From Nannocystaceae bacterium (GTDB taxonomy: Bacteria > Myxococcota_A > Polyangia > Nannocystales > Nannocystaceae): DNA of 56,925 nt. The stretch spans positions 1 to 56,925 of the forward strand of contig JAIBBS010000033.1 of assembly GCA_019694555.1 (NCBI GenBank). Direction: 5' to 3'. The translations under genes were made by a program, and so were the position numbers. Under the pieces are notes generated by a model. It was given only the letters and a program-made list of their open reading frames with translations. It was not told the DNA's origin and searched no databases. Below, piece after piece: positions 15,178 through 24,139 of the stretch. Numbering within the stretch: position 1 is the stretch's first letter; each line of letters starts with the position of its first letter.

Positions 15178-17619
15178 ATGCGGAGGGGCGCCGCAACCTG
15201 GGGGATCGTCGCGTGCGGCGTGGGACTCGTGCTGGCGGCGTGGCCACGCGCGGCCGCAGCCGCCGACGAGTGGAGCGAACCGCTGCCGGGCGTGCGGCTG
15301 CTGCGGCGCAGCACCGGCGCGCCGCTGCGGATCTTCGCCGCGCAGATCGACCTGTGCGCCGACGGCATCTCGCTGCGCGCGACCAAGAGCGATGAACGCC
15401 AGCGCACGGTGTCGTCGTTCGCGGGTCTGGTCGACGCCCAGCTCGCGACCAACGGCGACTTCTTCTCGTACGCCGACTACTCCACCAGCGGCCTCGCAGT
15501 CGGCGCGGGCGAGCCGTGGGCCGACACCGCCGACGGCAACGGCAGCGGCACGGTCGCGTTCGGCCACGGCCGCGCCGAGATCCTGCCGCCCGCGGTCGTG
15601 CTCGACGCGCCCGCGCCGTGGATGCGCGAGGTGGTGTCGGGCCGCCGTCCGCTGGTCGAGGCCGGTGCGCCCTACCCCGCCGACGAGGGCGATCTGTGCA
15701 CCACGCGGCACCCACGGACCGCCGCGGGCCTGTCGCAGGATCGGCGCACGTTGATCCTCGCGGTGGTCGACGGTCGCAGCGACATCAGCATCGGCATGCG
15801 CTGCACCGAGCTCGCCGAGCTCATGCTCGAGCTCGGGGCCTGGGACGCGAGCAACCTCGACGGCGGCGGCTCGAGCACGATGTGGATCGAGGGCGAGGGC
15901 GTGGTCAACGTGCCCTCGGACGGGGCCCAGCGCGTCGTCGGCAACCACCTCGGCGTGCTCGCGCGCGGCAACGGCGAGCCGGGGTCGTGCGATCGCAGCT
16001 GGGAGGAGTCGGTGCTGCTGGCGTCGGCGCACGATGCCGGCACCACCACCGACCTCGACGCGGATGGCCGCGCCGATGTGTGCGCACGCGGTGCCGACGG
16101 CGTGGTGTGCCGGCTCGCGCTCGACGGCTTCGCCACCGAGGTCGCGGGGCCGGCGTGGACCGACGCGGCGGGATGGAACGCACCCGAGCGCTTCGGCTCG
16201 CTGCGCAGCGGCGACATCGACGGCGACGGCCGTGCCGATCTGTGCGGCCGCGATGCCGCAGGCCTGCACTGCGTGCGCTCGGCCAGCGCGCCGCTGGCCG
16301 ACCCTCTCGACGTCGCGATCCTGCGCGACGAGGACGGCTACGCCGCGCCCGCGGCCGCCGCGAGCCTGCGGCTGGCCGACGTCGACGGTGACGGCCGCGA
16401 CGACGTCTGCGCCCGCAACACCGCCGCGCTTTCGTGTCACCGCGCGAGCGACGACGGCTTCGAGGCCACGCCGTGGACGATCGACGCGCTGGGGGACGAC
16501 GACGGCTTCGATGCGCCGTCGCAGCACGGCACGATCCGGCTGGGCGATCTCGACGCCGACGGTCGCGCCGACGTGTGTGCACGGACCGCCGCGGGCATGC
16601 GTTGCTGGCTCGCGACCGCGGGCGGCTTCGGCGAGCCGATCGACGGCCCGGCGTGGAGCGACGCCGCGGGTTGGGATCGCGTCGAGGCGTGGAGCACCAT
16701 CGCGCTGGTCGACGTCGACGGCGATCGCCGCCGCGATCTCTGCGGCCGATCACCCGAGGGCGTGCGCTGTGCCCTGTCGCTGGGCGAGAGCTTCGGCGAC
16801 GAGATCCTCGGACCGGCGTGGAGCGACGACAGCGGCTGGTGGGACTACGCCAACGCCTCGACGCTGCGCTGGGGCGACCTCGACGGCGACGGCGACACCG
16901 ATCTGTGCGCCCGCGCCAACGCCGGGATCCGCTGCGCGCCGTGGACCGGCGACGGCTTCGGCGAGGCCTTCGCCGGGCCCGCGCTGGCCGACGACAGCGG
17001 CTGGGGCTCGATCCGCTTCTTCTCGACGCTGCGGCTCGCGGACGTCGACGGCGACGGCCGCGACGATCTGTGCGCGCGCGCGGCCGCGGGCATGCGCTGC
17101 TGGATCTCGCAGGGCGACGCCTTCGCCGAGGATGCGCTGGTCGGACCGGCGTGGAGCGACGACGCCGGCTGGGACGTCGCGAGCGCGTGGGCTACCGTCG
17201 CGGTGCAGTCGCCCGCGCCGCGCTGCTACGTGCAGGAACGCTGCGACGACGGGCGCGACGACGACTGCGACGGCGCGATCGACGAGGGCTGCGACGGCGG
17301 CGGGAGCAGCAGCGGCGGATCCGAGACCGGCGGCGGCGAGGTCGACGAGACCACCGGCGCGGCGAGCCACGGCGGCGACGGCAGCAGCGACGGCGCGCTG
17401 CCCGACACCTTCGGCGAGTCCGATGCCGACGGCAGCTGTGCCTGCACGGCCGCGCCGGTCGGCGACGCGGCACCGTGGTGGCTGCTGCTGCCGCTGCTGC
17501 GGACTAGAAGTAGACCTGCACCTGCACGCGCACGCGGTCGGTGCCGTGCTTGGCCGCGTCGGCCGCGGTGGTGCCCATGGTCTCGTCCCACAGGCGGAAG
17601 TAGTCGACCTGCAGCTTGA
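15178..17619 (+). CDS. Phosphodiester glycosidase (NAGPA/DUF2233) with FG-GAP-like repeats
   Basis: An 813-aa exported protein. After a signal peptide (cut near AAAAADEW), residues ~30-265 match the NAGPA/DUF2233 phosphodiester glycosidase domain: LATNGDFFSY, a central LILAVVDGRSD, and WDASNLDGGGSSTMWIEG with VGNHLGVLA. These enzymes uncap GlcNAc-phosphodiesters. Residues ~285-680 hold about eight FG-GAP/VCBS-like repeats with the calcium-loop pattern DVDGDGRDDVCAR. CDDGRDDDCDGAIDEGC (~688-704) is a MopE-type motif, followed by a Gly/Ser/Glu linker and CACTAAPVGDAAPWWLLLPLL, a MYXO-CTERM-like sorting tail. The reading frame then continues ~36 residues to 17619, overlapping the porin gene by 116 bp, whereas TAG at 17505 in another frame would end it normally. 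Confidence 0.8.
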   Translation: MRRGAATWGIVACGVGLVLAAWPRAAAAADEWSEPLPGVRLLRRSTGAPLRIFAAQIDLCADGISLRATKSDERQRTVSSFAGLVDAQLATNGDFFSYADYSTSGLAVGAGEPWADTADGNGSGTVAFGHGRAEILPPAVVLDAPAPWMREVVSGRRPLVEAGAPYPADEGDLCTTRHPRTAAGLSQDRRTLILAVVDGRSDISIGMRCTELAELMLELGAWDASNLDGGGSSTMWIEGEGVVNVPSDGAQRVVGNHLGVLARGNGEPGSCDRSWEESVLLASAHDAGTTTDLDADGRADVCARGADGVVCRLALDGFATEVAGPAWTDAAGWNAPERFGSLRSGDIDGDGRADLCGRDAAGLHCVRSASAPLADPLDVAILRDEDGYAAPAAAASLRLADVDGDGRDDVCARNTAALSCHRASDDGFEATPWTIDALGDDDGFDAPSQHGTIRLGDLDADGRADVCARTAAGMRCWLATAGGFGEPIDGPAWSDAAGWDRVEAWSTIALVDVDGDRRRDLCGRSPEGVRCALSLGESFGDEILGPAWSDDSGWWDYANASTLRWGDLDGDGDTDLCARANAGIRCAPWTGDGFGEAFAGPALADDSGWGSIRFFSTLRLADVDGDGRDDLCARAAAGMRCWISQGDAFAEDALVGPAWSDDAGWDVASAWATVAVQSPAPRCYVQERCDDGRDDDCDGAIDEGCDGGGSSSGGSETGGGEVDETTGAASHGGDGSSDGALPDTFGESDADGSCACTAAPVGDAAPWWLLLPLLRTRSRPAPARARGRCRAWPRRPRWCPWSRPTGGSSRPAA

Positions 17620-19018
17620 GGTCGTGCCCGACGAAGTACCAGTTCAAGCCGCCGCCGGCCTCGTCGGCGTCGGGCAGTGAGGTGGTGCCGAAGATGCCGC
17701 GGTTGAACGCGTAGCGACCCACGACCTCGAGCGGAATCTTCGGCACGAGGTAGCCGAGCTGGCCGTACCAGCCCACGCCCTGCCGCGCCGCGACGGTGGC
17801 GATCGGCGCGCCCATGTCGTCGAGCTTGCCGCCGTTCTTGCGGTTGAAGCCGCGACGCATGTGCATCGCGCTCGACAGCGACAGGCCGTACCACTTGAAC
17901 ACCAGGTCCGCGGTCATGTGGTGGAAGTCGGTGGTGCCGCCGTCGGCCGGGGGATCGCCGACGTTGCCCTTCGCGATGTGGGCGTCGTCGTGGAACGCAT
18001 AGGCCGCGCCGATGCTGAGGCCGGGCTTCTTCGAGCGCGCGAGGTCACCCTCGGTGTAGTCGTCGAACTTGCCGAAGGGCAGCACCTCGATGCGACCCAT
18101 GTACAACATGCCGAAGTCGGTCAGGTCGAAGGCGTTGCGGCCCTCGCCCATGAACACGCCGGCGTAGTAGGCCAGACGCCCGCCGAGACCGCCGAGGTCC
18201 TTCGACAGCGCCTCGATGCCGATGTCGCGATCGAGGTTGAACTCGACGTTGGCGATCGAGCGATCGACCAGGTTCATGTACGCCGAGGAGATCACGCGCT
18301 GGCGGCTGAACGGGACCTTCATCTGGCCCATCCACACCGTGAAGTCGCGCAGGCGATCGAACTCGATGCGAGCGTCACGCAGCGGGTTGCGACGGATGCT
18401 GCCGTTCTCGTTGGGCAGGTCGTTCTGCATGTCGCGGGGCGCGAAGCCGAACTGGAAGTGGTACTTCACGTGGGGGCTGAACATGTGCCCCATGAGCACC
18501 AGACGCGCGCGGCGGATCTGCAGCGACTGCTGCGCGTCCTTGCCCGAGACGCCCGGGTGTTCCATGTCGTAGCGGAACTGGATGCGTCCGCGCAGCTGCA
18601 GCGAGAAGCGCTTGTCCTTGCTGCTGACGGTCCAGCCCTTGCCGATCTTGTACTTCGACTCGTCGACGTTCGACTCGGCGCCCATGACCGCGTTGCGATA
18701 GGTCGCGTCGGTCTTCGCGACCGCGGGCGGTCGCACGTAGCCGTGCGCCGCGGGGGCCGGCGTGGCCGCGGGCGCGGGCACCTCGACCTCGGCCTTCACG
18801 GCCGGCTGGGGCTCGGGCGTGGGCGCGGGATCGGGTTGCGGCGCCGGCTCCGGCATGGGCTCGGGTTCGGGCTGCGCGACGACGGCGTCGGGCGCGTCCT
18901 CGTCGAGCTCCCGCGGCGCGGGCTCGGTCGGCGCGGCCGCGTCGGCGGGGGCCGGCGCAGGCGCGGGGTCTTGCGAGGTCAACTGCAGCAGGAGCGATGC
19001 AACGGCGGGGCTCGACAC
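17504..19018 (-). CDS. Phosphate-selective porin (OprP/OprO-like)
   Basis: A 504-aa outer-membrane beta-barrel related to porin O/P (PF07396). A short hydrophobic N-terminus is followed by a Pro/Glu/Ala-rich periplasmic linker (~17-95). The barrel (~125-504) shows alternating strands with conserved FSLQLRGRIQFRYD, IRRARLVLMG, WMGQMKVPFSRQR, RDIGIEALS, and a C-terminal Tyr-Phe (VQVQVYF) expected for Bam-dependent insertion. Its place, divergent from pstSCAB with PhoB-type boxes between, supports phosphate uptake across the outer membrane under starvation. GTG 19018 is the start; the signal peptide is weak, so an earlier or alternative start is possible. Confidence 0.82.
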   Translation of the reverse strand: MSSPAVASLLLQLTSQDPAPAPAPADAAAPTEPAPRELDEDAPDAVVAQPEPEPMPEPAPQPDPAPTPEPQPAVKAEVEVPAPAATPAPAAHGYVRPPAVAKTDATYRNAVMGAESNVDESKYKIGKGWTVSSKDKRFSLQLRGRIQFRYDMEHPGVSGKDAQQSLQIRRARLVLMGHMFSPHVKYHFQFGFAPRDMQNDLPNENGSIRRNPLRDARIEFDRLRDFTVWMGQMKVPFSRQRVISSAYMNLVDRSIANVEFNLDRDIGIEALSKDLGGLGGRLAYYAGVFMGEGRNAFDLTDFGMLYMGRIEVLPFGKFDDYTEGDLARSKKPGLSIGAAYAFHDDAHIAKGNVGDPPADGGTTDFHHMTADLVFKWYGLSLSSAMHMRRGFNRKNGGKLDDMGAPIATVAARQGVGWYGQLGYLVPKIPLEVVGRYAFNRGIFGTTSLPDADEAGGGLNWYFVGHDLKLQVDYFRLWDETMGTTAADAAKHGTDRVRVQVQVYF

Positions 19019-19062
19019 CGCCCGACGGTGTCACCATCGCGTGACGACTCGATACGCCGCAT

Positions 19063-19080
19063 GTGACCGCGAGGTGACAA
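19063..19080 (-). promoter_or_regulatory. PhoB-type box for the porin gene
   Basis: On the minus strand the 18 bp read TTGTCACCTCGCGGTCAC: two GTCAC half-sites with an 11-bp period, as in Pho boxes. A further TGTCAT (19085-19080) abuts it. TATCGA (19054-19049) follows after 8 nt as a possible -10. Confidence 0.6.
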
Positions 19081-19144
19081 TGACACCGGGGCGTCGCGAC
19101 GATGTCGCGGAGATCGTGAGTTGGCGGACACCCGCGGCGATCTC

Positions 19145-19162
19145 CCGTCACGTCGATGTCAC
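19145..19162 (+). promoter_or_regulatory. PhoB-type box for pstSCAB
   Basis: CCGTCACGTCGATGTCAC has two GTCA half-sites 11 bp apart, agreeing with the E. coli CTGTCAT-N4-CTGTCAT pattern at all core GTCA positions. TCTACT (19173-19178) lies exactly 10 nt downstream, the spacing of a PhoB-activated -10. The implied start is near 19185, leaving a short leader before ATG 19212. Confidence 0.7.
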
Positions 19163-19211
19163 ACGCACTTGGTCTACTGGCCCGCGTGCCGCGGCGATCG
19201 CGGCCTTCCCC

Positions 19212-20135
19212 ATGCGATCGGGCGCGATGCTGCAGCTGCTCGCGGTGGCCGGCTGCGGTGCCGGCCGACCGCCCGCCGATCTCGTGGCGGTCGACGGTTC
19301 GAGCACGGTGTTCCCGCTCTCCGAGGCGGTCGCCGAGGCCTTCCGCGACGCGGGCGACGCGCGCGTGACCGTGGGGCAGTCGGGCACCGGCGGTGGCTTC
19401 AAGAAGCTGTGTCAGCGCGAGATCGCGATCGCAGCGGCATCACGACCGATCCGCGCCGACGAGCTCGCGCGCTGCAGCGCCCACGGCGTCGAGCTCGTGC
19501 AGCTGCCGATCGCCCACGACGGCATCGCGATCCTGGCCCACCCCGACGCGACGTGGATCGAGTCGATCACCGTCGCCGAGCTGGCGCAGATCTGGGCGCC
19601 CTCGGCCCAAGGCCGCGTGATGCGGTGGCGACAGGTGCGACCGCAGTGGCCCGACGAGGAGCTGCACCTGTTCGGCGCCGGCGTGGGCTCGGGCACCTAC
19701 GACTCCTTCACGCAGGCGATCGTCGGCACCGCGCACGCCAGCCGCGGTGACTACACCGCGAGCGAGGACGACAACCTGTTGGTGCAGGGCATCGCGCACG
19801 ACCGCCTGGCGTTGGGCTTCGTCGGCTACGCCTACTGGGCCGAGAACGCCGCGGCGCTGCGCCTGGTCGCGGTCGACGACGGCAACGACGACAACGGTGC
19901 CGGCGCGGTCTTGCCCACACCGACCACCGTCGCCGACGGCACCTACCAGCCGCTGTCGCGTCCGGTGTTCCTGTACGTGCGCGCCGACGCGCGCAACGAG
20001 CCGGCGGTCGCACGCTTCGTCGAGTTCTATCTCGACCGCGCCGAGTCGCTGTCACGCGAGGTCGGCTTCATCCCGCTGTCGCCCGCCGGCTACGCCGACA
20101 GCCGCGCACGCTGGGCCGGGGGCACGCCGCGATGA
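19212..20135 (+). CDS. pstS: Phosphate ABC transporter substrate-binding protein
   Basis: A 307-aa phosphate-binding lipoprotein: signal peptide [15 protein letters not shown] with the lipidated Cys15. Mature sequence has the PstS signatures [31 protein letters not shown] (phosphate-binding Ser/Gly loop), AAASRPI (the SRPI of the family) and the [16 protein letters not shown] motif. Delivers phosphate to PstCA. First gene of the phosphate operon, with a PhoB-type box 50 bp upstream. It overlaps pstC by ATGA (20132-20135). The polypeptide is of normal length for the SphX/PstS group. Confidence 0.92.
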   Translation: MRSGAMLQLLAVAGCGAGRPPADLVAVDGSSTVFPLSEAVAEAFRDAGDARVTVGQSGTGGGFKKLCQREIAIAAASRPIRADELARCSAHGVELVQLPIAHDGIAILAHPDATWIESITVAELAQIWAPSAQGRVMRWRQVRPQWPDEELHLFGAGVGSGTYDSFTQAIVGTAHASRGDYTASEDDNLLVQGIAHDRLALGFVGYAYWAENAAALRLVAVDDGNDDNGAGAVLPTPTTVADGTYQPLSRPVFLYVRADARNEPAVARFVEFYLDRAESLSREVGFIPLSPAGYADSRARWAGGTPR

Positions 20136-21046
20136 GCGCCCCACGCGGGACCCCGCGCGACGCGAGCGCACCGCTGCACGAACGCCTGCTCGAGCAGGTG
20201 TTGCTCGGCTGCGGCCTGCTGTCGATCGCGATCACGATCGCGATCCTGGCGGTGATGGTGGGCGAGAGCGCCGGCTTCTTCGCCGAGGTCTCGCTGGCGC
20301 AGTTCCTGTTCGACGACACCTGGACGCCGCTGTTCGCCGAGCGCCACTTCGGCATCTGGCCGCTGGTGGCCGGCACGTTCCTGACCGCGGCGATCGCCAT
20401 CGCGGTGGCGCTGCCGTTCGGCCTGCTGGCCGCGATCTACCTGGGAGAGTTCGCGCCACCGCGCGTGCGGGCGGTGCTCAAGCCCACGCTCGAGCTGCTC
20501 GCGGGCGTCCCGACCATCGTGTACGGCTTCTTCGCGCTGCTGGTGCTCACGCCGCAGCTGCAGCGGTGGCTGCCGTCGCTGGCCGGCTTCAACGCGCTGA
20601 GCCCGGGCATCGTCATGGGCATGATGATCGTGCCGATGATCACCTCGCTCAGCGAGGACGCGATCCGTGCGGTGCCCGACGATCTGCGCGAGGGCGCCTA
20701 CGCGCTGGGCGCGGGCAAGCTCGCGACCGTGTTCGGCGTGGTGCTGCCGACCGCGCTGTCGGGCATCGCCGCATCCTTGGTGCTCGCGGTCTCGCGCGCG
20801 GTCGGTGAGACCATGATCGTCGCGATCGCGGCGGGACAGCAGCCACGGCTGACGCTCGATCCCCAGGTCCCGGTCGAGACCATGACCGCGTACATCGTGC
20901 AGGTCGCCCTGGGCGACGTGCCCACCGGCGGGCTCGAGTACGCGACCATCTTCGTCATCGGCGGCGCGCTGTTCACCTTCACCTTCGCCGCCAACCTCGT
21001 GAGCCGACGGCTGGCCCGGCGGCAGTACCGGAGCGTCGCGACATGA
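20132..21046 (+). CDS. pstC: Phosphate ABC transporter permease PstC
   Basis: A 304-aa inner-membrane permease with about six hydrophobic segments: a long N-terminal helix ([19 protein letters not shown]), then the BPD_transp_1 core. The family motif [27 protein letters not shown] (EAA loop contacting PstB) is clear. [11 protein letters not shown] and [15 protein letters not shown] are typical of PstC. Start ATG overlaps the pstS stop; the stop overlaps pstA as ATGA (21043-21046). Confidence 0.93.
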   Translation: MSAPRGTPRDASAPLHERLLEQVLLGCGLLSIAITIAILAVMVGESAGFFAEVSLAQFLFDDTWTPLFAERHFGIWPLVAGTFLTAAIAIAVALPFGLLAAIYLGEFAPPRVRAVLKPTLELLAGVPTIVYGFFALLVLTPQLQRWLPSLAGFNALSPGIVMGMMIVPMITSLSEDAIRAVPDDLREGAYALGAGKLATVFGVVLPTALSGIAASLVLAVSRAVGETMIVAIAAGQQPRLTLDPQVPVETMTAYIVQVALGDVPTGGLEYATIFVIGGALFTFTFAANLVSRRLARRQYRSVAT

Positions 21047-21912
21047 CGGTCGCGCGTCGACGTCGACGCAGCCGCGCGCTCGAACGCGGCTTCGCAGCGC
21101 TGTGCTTCACCGCGGCGATCCTGCCGGTGCTGCTGCTGGTGCTGCTGCTCGCGGACGTGGTCGTGGACGCGTTGCCGCGGCTGCGCTGGGACTTCCTCAC
21201 CAGCTTCCCCTCGCGCCACGCCGAGCGCGCCGGCATCGTCGCCGGCGCCGTGGGCAGTCTCGCGCTGGTGGGCCTGACCGCCGCGTTCGCGCTGCCGGTC
21301 GGCCTGGGCGCCGCGATCTACCTCGAGGAGTACGGCCGCCGCGGCCGCATCGCCAGCATCGTCGAGGTCAACATCGCGAACCTCGCGGGCGTGCCGTCGA
21401 TCGTCTACGGCCTGCTGGGCCTCGAGCTGTTCGTGCGCGCGCTGGGGCTGGGCCGCAGCCTGCTCGCGGGTGCGCTGACGCTGGCGCTGCTGGTGCTGCC
21501 CATCGTGATCCTCGCCTCGCGCGAGGCCCTGCGCGCGGTGCCGACGTCGCTGCGCGAGGCCGCGCTGGCGCTGGGCGCGACCCAGTGGCAGGTCACGCGC
21601 CGCGTGGTGCTCCCGCTCGCGATCCCGGGCGTGTTGACCGGCTCGATCCTCGCGGTCTCGCGCGCGCTCGGCGAGGCCGCGCCGCTGCTCGTGCTGGGCG
21701 CGCTGGCCTACGTCGACTTCCTGCCCGACGGACCCGCGTCCCCGTTCACGGCGCTGCCGATCCAGATCTTCAGCTGGACCAACCGCCCGCAACCCGGCTT
21801 CGAGGCCAACGCCGCGGCCGGCATCGTGGTGCTGCTCGCGACGCTGCTGTGCCTCAACGGCCTCGCGATCGTGCTGCGCCATCGGCTCGAACGGCGCCGC
21901 AGCGGGCGCTGA
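21043..21912 (+). CDS. pstA: Phosphate ABC transporter permease PstA
   Basis: A 289-aa permease partner of PstC, with a basic N-terminus, six hydrophobic segments and the EAA-type loop [25 protein letters not shown], followed by [32 protein letters not shown] is a PstA hallmark. Translation is coupled to pstC through ATGA. Its TGA (21910-21912) is the first codon of the dispersed repeat copy that separates pstA from pstB. Confidence 0.93.
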   Translation: MTVARRRRRSRALERGFAALCFTAAILPVLLLVLLLADVVVDALPRLRWDFLTSFPSRHAERAGIVAGAVGSLALVGLTAAFALPVGLGAAIYLEEYGRRGRIASIVEVNIANLAGVPSIVYGLLGLELFVRALGLGRSLLAGALTLALLVLPIVILASREALRAVPTSLREAALALGATQWQVTRRVVLPLAIPGVLTGSILAVSRALGEAAPLLVLGALAYVDFLPDGPASPFTALPIQIFSWTNRPQPGFEANAAAGIVVLLATLLCLNGLAIVLRHRLERRRSGR

Positions 21913-22022
21913 GCGACCGGCCGCGGATGCGGACGGTCTCTCGTCGCGAAGCGACCGGAAGGTGAGGGGTCCCGTGAACCGGCTCGGCCGGGCACGGGGA
22001 GAGGAAGCGGAGCTTCCTCTCC
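21910..22022 (+). repeat. Dispersed three-hairpin repeat, copy 1
   Basis: A 113-bp unit starting at the pstA stop codon. It contains GTCGC-GAA-GCGAC, then CCCGTG (21971-21976) pairing with CACGGG (21993-21998) around an inner CCGGC/GCCGG stem, then GGAGAGGAAGC (21998-22008) pairing perfectly with GCTTCCTCTCC (22012-22022) across a GGA loop. It aligns end to end with copy 2 at 27898-28009 and differs mainly in loops and between hairpins. Confidence 0.85.
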
Positions 22023-22058
22023 ATGGTTGCAGCGCTTGCGGCCGCGCGTGCGATTGGC

Positions 22059-22064
22059 TAGGAC
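22059..22064 (+). promoter_or_regulatory. TAGGAC, possible -10 for pstB, 7 nt before ATG 22072
   Basis: GGCTAGGAC sits at the position of the near-start hexamer of other genes but ends in C. It may give pstB its own promoter behind the repeat. Confidence 0.25.
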
Positions 22065-22071
22065 AGTCGCG

Positions 22072-22845
22072 ATGGTGGCCGCACCGGACCCGGCGAAGCT
22101 GAGCGTCCGCGCGTTGTCGGCGTGGTACGGCGACAAGCGCGTGCTGTCGCGGGTGTCGCTCGAGCTGATGCCGCGCGAGATCACGGCCATCATCGGTCCC
22201 TCGGGTTGCGGCAAGTCGACGCTGGTCCGCTGCCTCAACCGCATGCACGAGCTCGTCCGCGGCGCGCGACACGAGGGTGAGGTCCGGCTCGACGGCGAGG
22301 ACATCTACGCCGCCGACAGCGACCCGGTGTGGGTCCGCCGTCGCATCGGCCTGGTGTTCCAGAAGCCCAACCCGTTCCCGACCATGTCGATCCGCGACAA
22401 CGTGCTGGCGGGGCTACGGCTGACCGGGAGCCTGCCGCGCGAGCGTGCCGACGCCGTGGTCGAGCGCGCGTTGGTCCAGGCCGCGCTGTGGGACGAGGTC
22501 CACGATCGCTTGCAGGAGCCCGGCATCCGGCTCTCGGGCGGGCAACAGCAACGGCTGTGCATCGCCCGCGCGCTGGCGGTCGAGCCCGAGGTGCTGCTGC
22601 TCGACGAGCCCTGCTCGGCGCTCGACCCGATCGCGACCACGCGCATCGAGGACCTGCTGACGACGCTGCGCGAGCGCTACACCATCGTGATCGTCACGCA
22701 CAACATGCAGCAGGCCGCGCGCGTCTCGCAGAAGACCGCGTTCCTGCTGCAGGGCGAGCTCATCGAGTTCAACGTGACCGACCGCCTGTTCACGCAGCCG
22801 GCCGACAAGCGGACCGAGGACTACATCACGGGGAAGTTCGGCTGA
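22072..22845 (+). CDS. pstB: Phosphate ABC transporter ATPase PstB
   Basis: A 257-aa ABC ATPase that powers phosphate import through PstCA. Walker A is GPSGCGKST, the Q-loop is [13 protein letters not shown] (the KPNPF is specific to PstB), the signature is [19 protein letters not shown], Walker [13 protein letters not shown], and the H-loop [12 protein letters not shown]. Start ATG 22072 is preferred over 22027, which adds Arg-rich sequence with no match. It is 159 bp after pstA, separated by the repeat, instead of overlapping. No phoU, phoR or phoB follows; its end overlaps the convergent DUF3224 gene by 20 bp. Confidence 0.94.
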   Translation: MVAAPDPAKLSVRALSAWYGDKRVLSRVSLELMPREITAIIGPSGCGKSTLVRCLNRMHELVRGARHEGEVRLDGEDIYAADSDPVWVRRRIGLVFQKPNPFPTMSIRDNVLAGLRLTGSLPRERADAVVERALVQAALWDEVHDRLQEPGIRLSGGQQQRLCIARALAVEPEVLLLDEPCSALDPIATTRIEDLLTTLRERYTIVIVTHNMQQAARVSQKTAFLLQGELIEFNVTDRLFTQPADKRTEDYITGKFG

Positions 22846-23227
22846 GCTCCCAGTCGAAGACGTAGCTGTGCTCGCCCGCGACGTTCTCGATGGTCATGCT
22901 GCCGCGCAACCCCGCGAGCTCGCCGGTGCCGGAGTCGGGTGCGACCTCGACCGTGAGCGACGCAGCGCCGCCGGACATGACGCCGCGATGGATCAGCGCG
23001 AAGCTGCCACGCCGACCATCGAGCGTCGCGTCGACGCGCTCGAGCGCGACATAGGCGGCCGAGCCCGCGACCTTGGTGCGCACGCCCAGCATGTGCACCA
23101 CGCTGGTGCCCTGCAGATCACCGGCGAAGCGCTTCTGCACGCGCGTGCGCCCGTAGGTGACGCCATCGACCTCGTCGAAGGGCGGCTCGGAGTGGAACTC
23201 GACGTCGAAGCGACCGCGGGCGAGCAT
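22826..23227 (-). CDS. DUF3224 domain protein
   Basis: A 133-aa protein fitting the DUF3224 family over its whole length: an initial AxGxFDVEF strand, [21 protein letters not shown], a central [24 protein letters not shown], and the closing [15 protein letters not shown] and HSYVFDWEL. The family has a small all-beta fold of unknown function, probably cytoplasmic. It is divergent from an AraC-type regulator 71 bp away, so that regulator may control it. ATG 23227 begins exactly at the conserved region. Confidence 0.82.
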   Translation of the reverse strand: MLARGRFDVEFHSEPPFDEVDGVTYGRTRVQKRFAGDLQGTSVVHMLGVRTKVAGSAAYVALERVDATLDGRRGSFALIHRGVMSGGAASLTVEVAPDSGTGELAGLRGSMTIENVAGEHSYVFDWELSRTSP

Positions 23228-23298
23228 GGGCGCAGCATGACGCCGGCTGCGGGCCCGCGTCTTGAACAAATGCGGCAGCGATCGCCGATGGAGCGCCG

Positions 23299-24129
23299 AT
23301 GAGCCGCGCGGCCACGGTGCGGCGCGACCCCGGCGAGCCACGCGGCACGCTGCAACCCGCACCGCCGCGCGGACAGCTGCTGCACCGTCGCATCGGCCCG
23401 ACCGCGGCGCTGGCACCGTGGATCGCCCACTTCTGGTCGGTGCAGTGGCAGCTCGATGCGCCCTACCTCGCACGCACGCTGCCGCACCCGTGCGTGCACC
23501 TGGTGTTCGAGGGTGGCGCGCGCCGGCGGGCCACCGTCACCGGCGTGTGCACGCGCCGGTTCACGCGCAGGCTGCACGGGCGCGGCTGGGTCTTCGGCGT
23601 CAAGTTCCGCCCCGGCGCGTTCGTGGGTCTGCACCCCGCCGCGACCGCCACGTGGACCGACCGCGTCGCGACGCTGTCGTCGGTGCTCGGCCCCGACGGG
23701 CGCGCGCTGGCGCAGGCGATCGCGGCGAGCGACGACGTCGACGCGCGCGTGGCTGCGGCCGAGGCGTGGCTGCTGCCGCGGCTGCGGCCGCTGCCGACCG
23801 CTGCGATCGCGCTGCGCGACCTGGTCGAGTCGCTCGAGCGCGCGCGCGGCCGCGCGCGGGTCGAGACCCTCGCGCGTCGACTCGGGCTCGACGCACGCAC
23901 GCTGCAGCGCCGCTTCCACAGGTTCGTGGGCGTGGGGCCGAAGTGGGTGCTGCAGCGCTACCGCCTGCACGAGGCCGCGGCGCGGCTGCAGTCGCCCACG
24001 CCGCCGACGTTGGTCGCGCTCGCGGCCGAGCTGGGCTACGCCGACCAGGCCCACTTCGCGCGCGACTTCGCGGCGATGGTCGGCGAACCGCCGGGTCGAT
24101 ACCTGCGCCGCGCTCGCGCGCAGCGGTGA
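23299..24129 (+). CDS. AraC-family transcriptional regulator
   Basis: A 276-aa regulator. The N-terminal sensor half (~30-150) resembles the DUF6597-type domain of AraC relatives: APWIAHFWSVQWQ, LPHPCVHLVFEGG, GWVFGVKFRPGAF. The C-terminal 100 residues form the two HTH motifs of AraC: VETLARRLGLDARTLQRRFHRFVGVGPKWVLQRYRLHEAA and TLVALAAELGYADQAHFARDFAAMVGEPPGRYLR. Ligand unknown. Divergent from DUF3224, the likely target. ATG 23299; no near-start TA hexamer. It converges closely on the APC permease gene (10 bp between stops). Confidence 0.88.
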   Translation: MSRAATVRRDPGEPRGTLQPAPPRGQLLHRRIGPTAALAPWIAHFWSVQWQLDAPYLARTLPHPCVHLVFEGGARRRATVTGVCTRRFTRRLHGRGWVFGVKFRPGAFVGLHPAATATWTDRVATLSSVLGPDGRALAQAIAASDDVDARVAAAEAWLLPRLRPLPTAAIALRDLVESLERARGRARVETLARRLGLDARTLQRRFHRFVGVGPKWVLQRYRLHEAAARLQSPTPPTLVALAAELGYADQAHFARDFAAMVGEPPGRYLRRARAQR

Positions 24130-24139
24130 GCCGCCCGCG

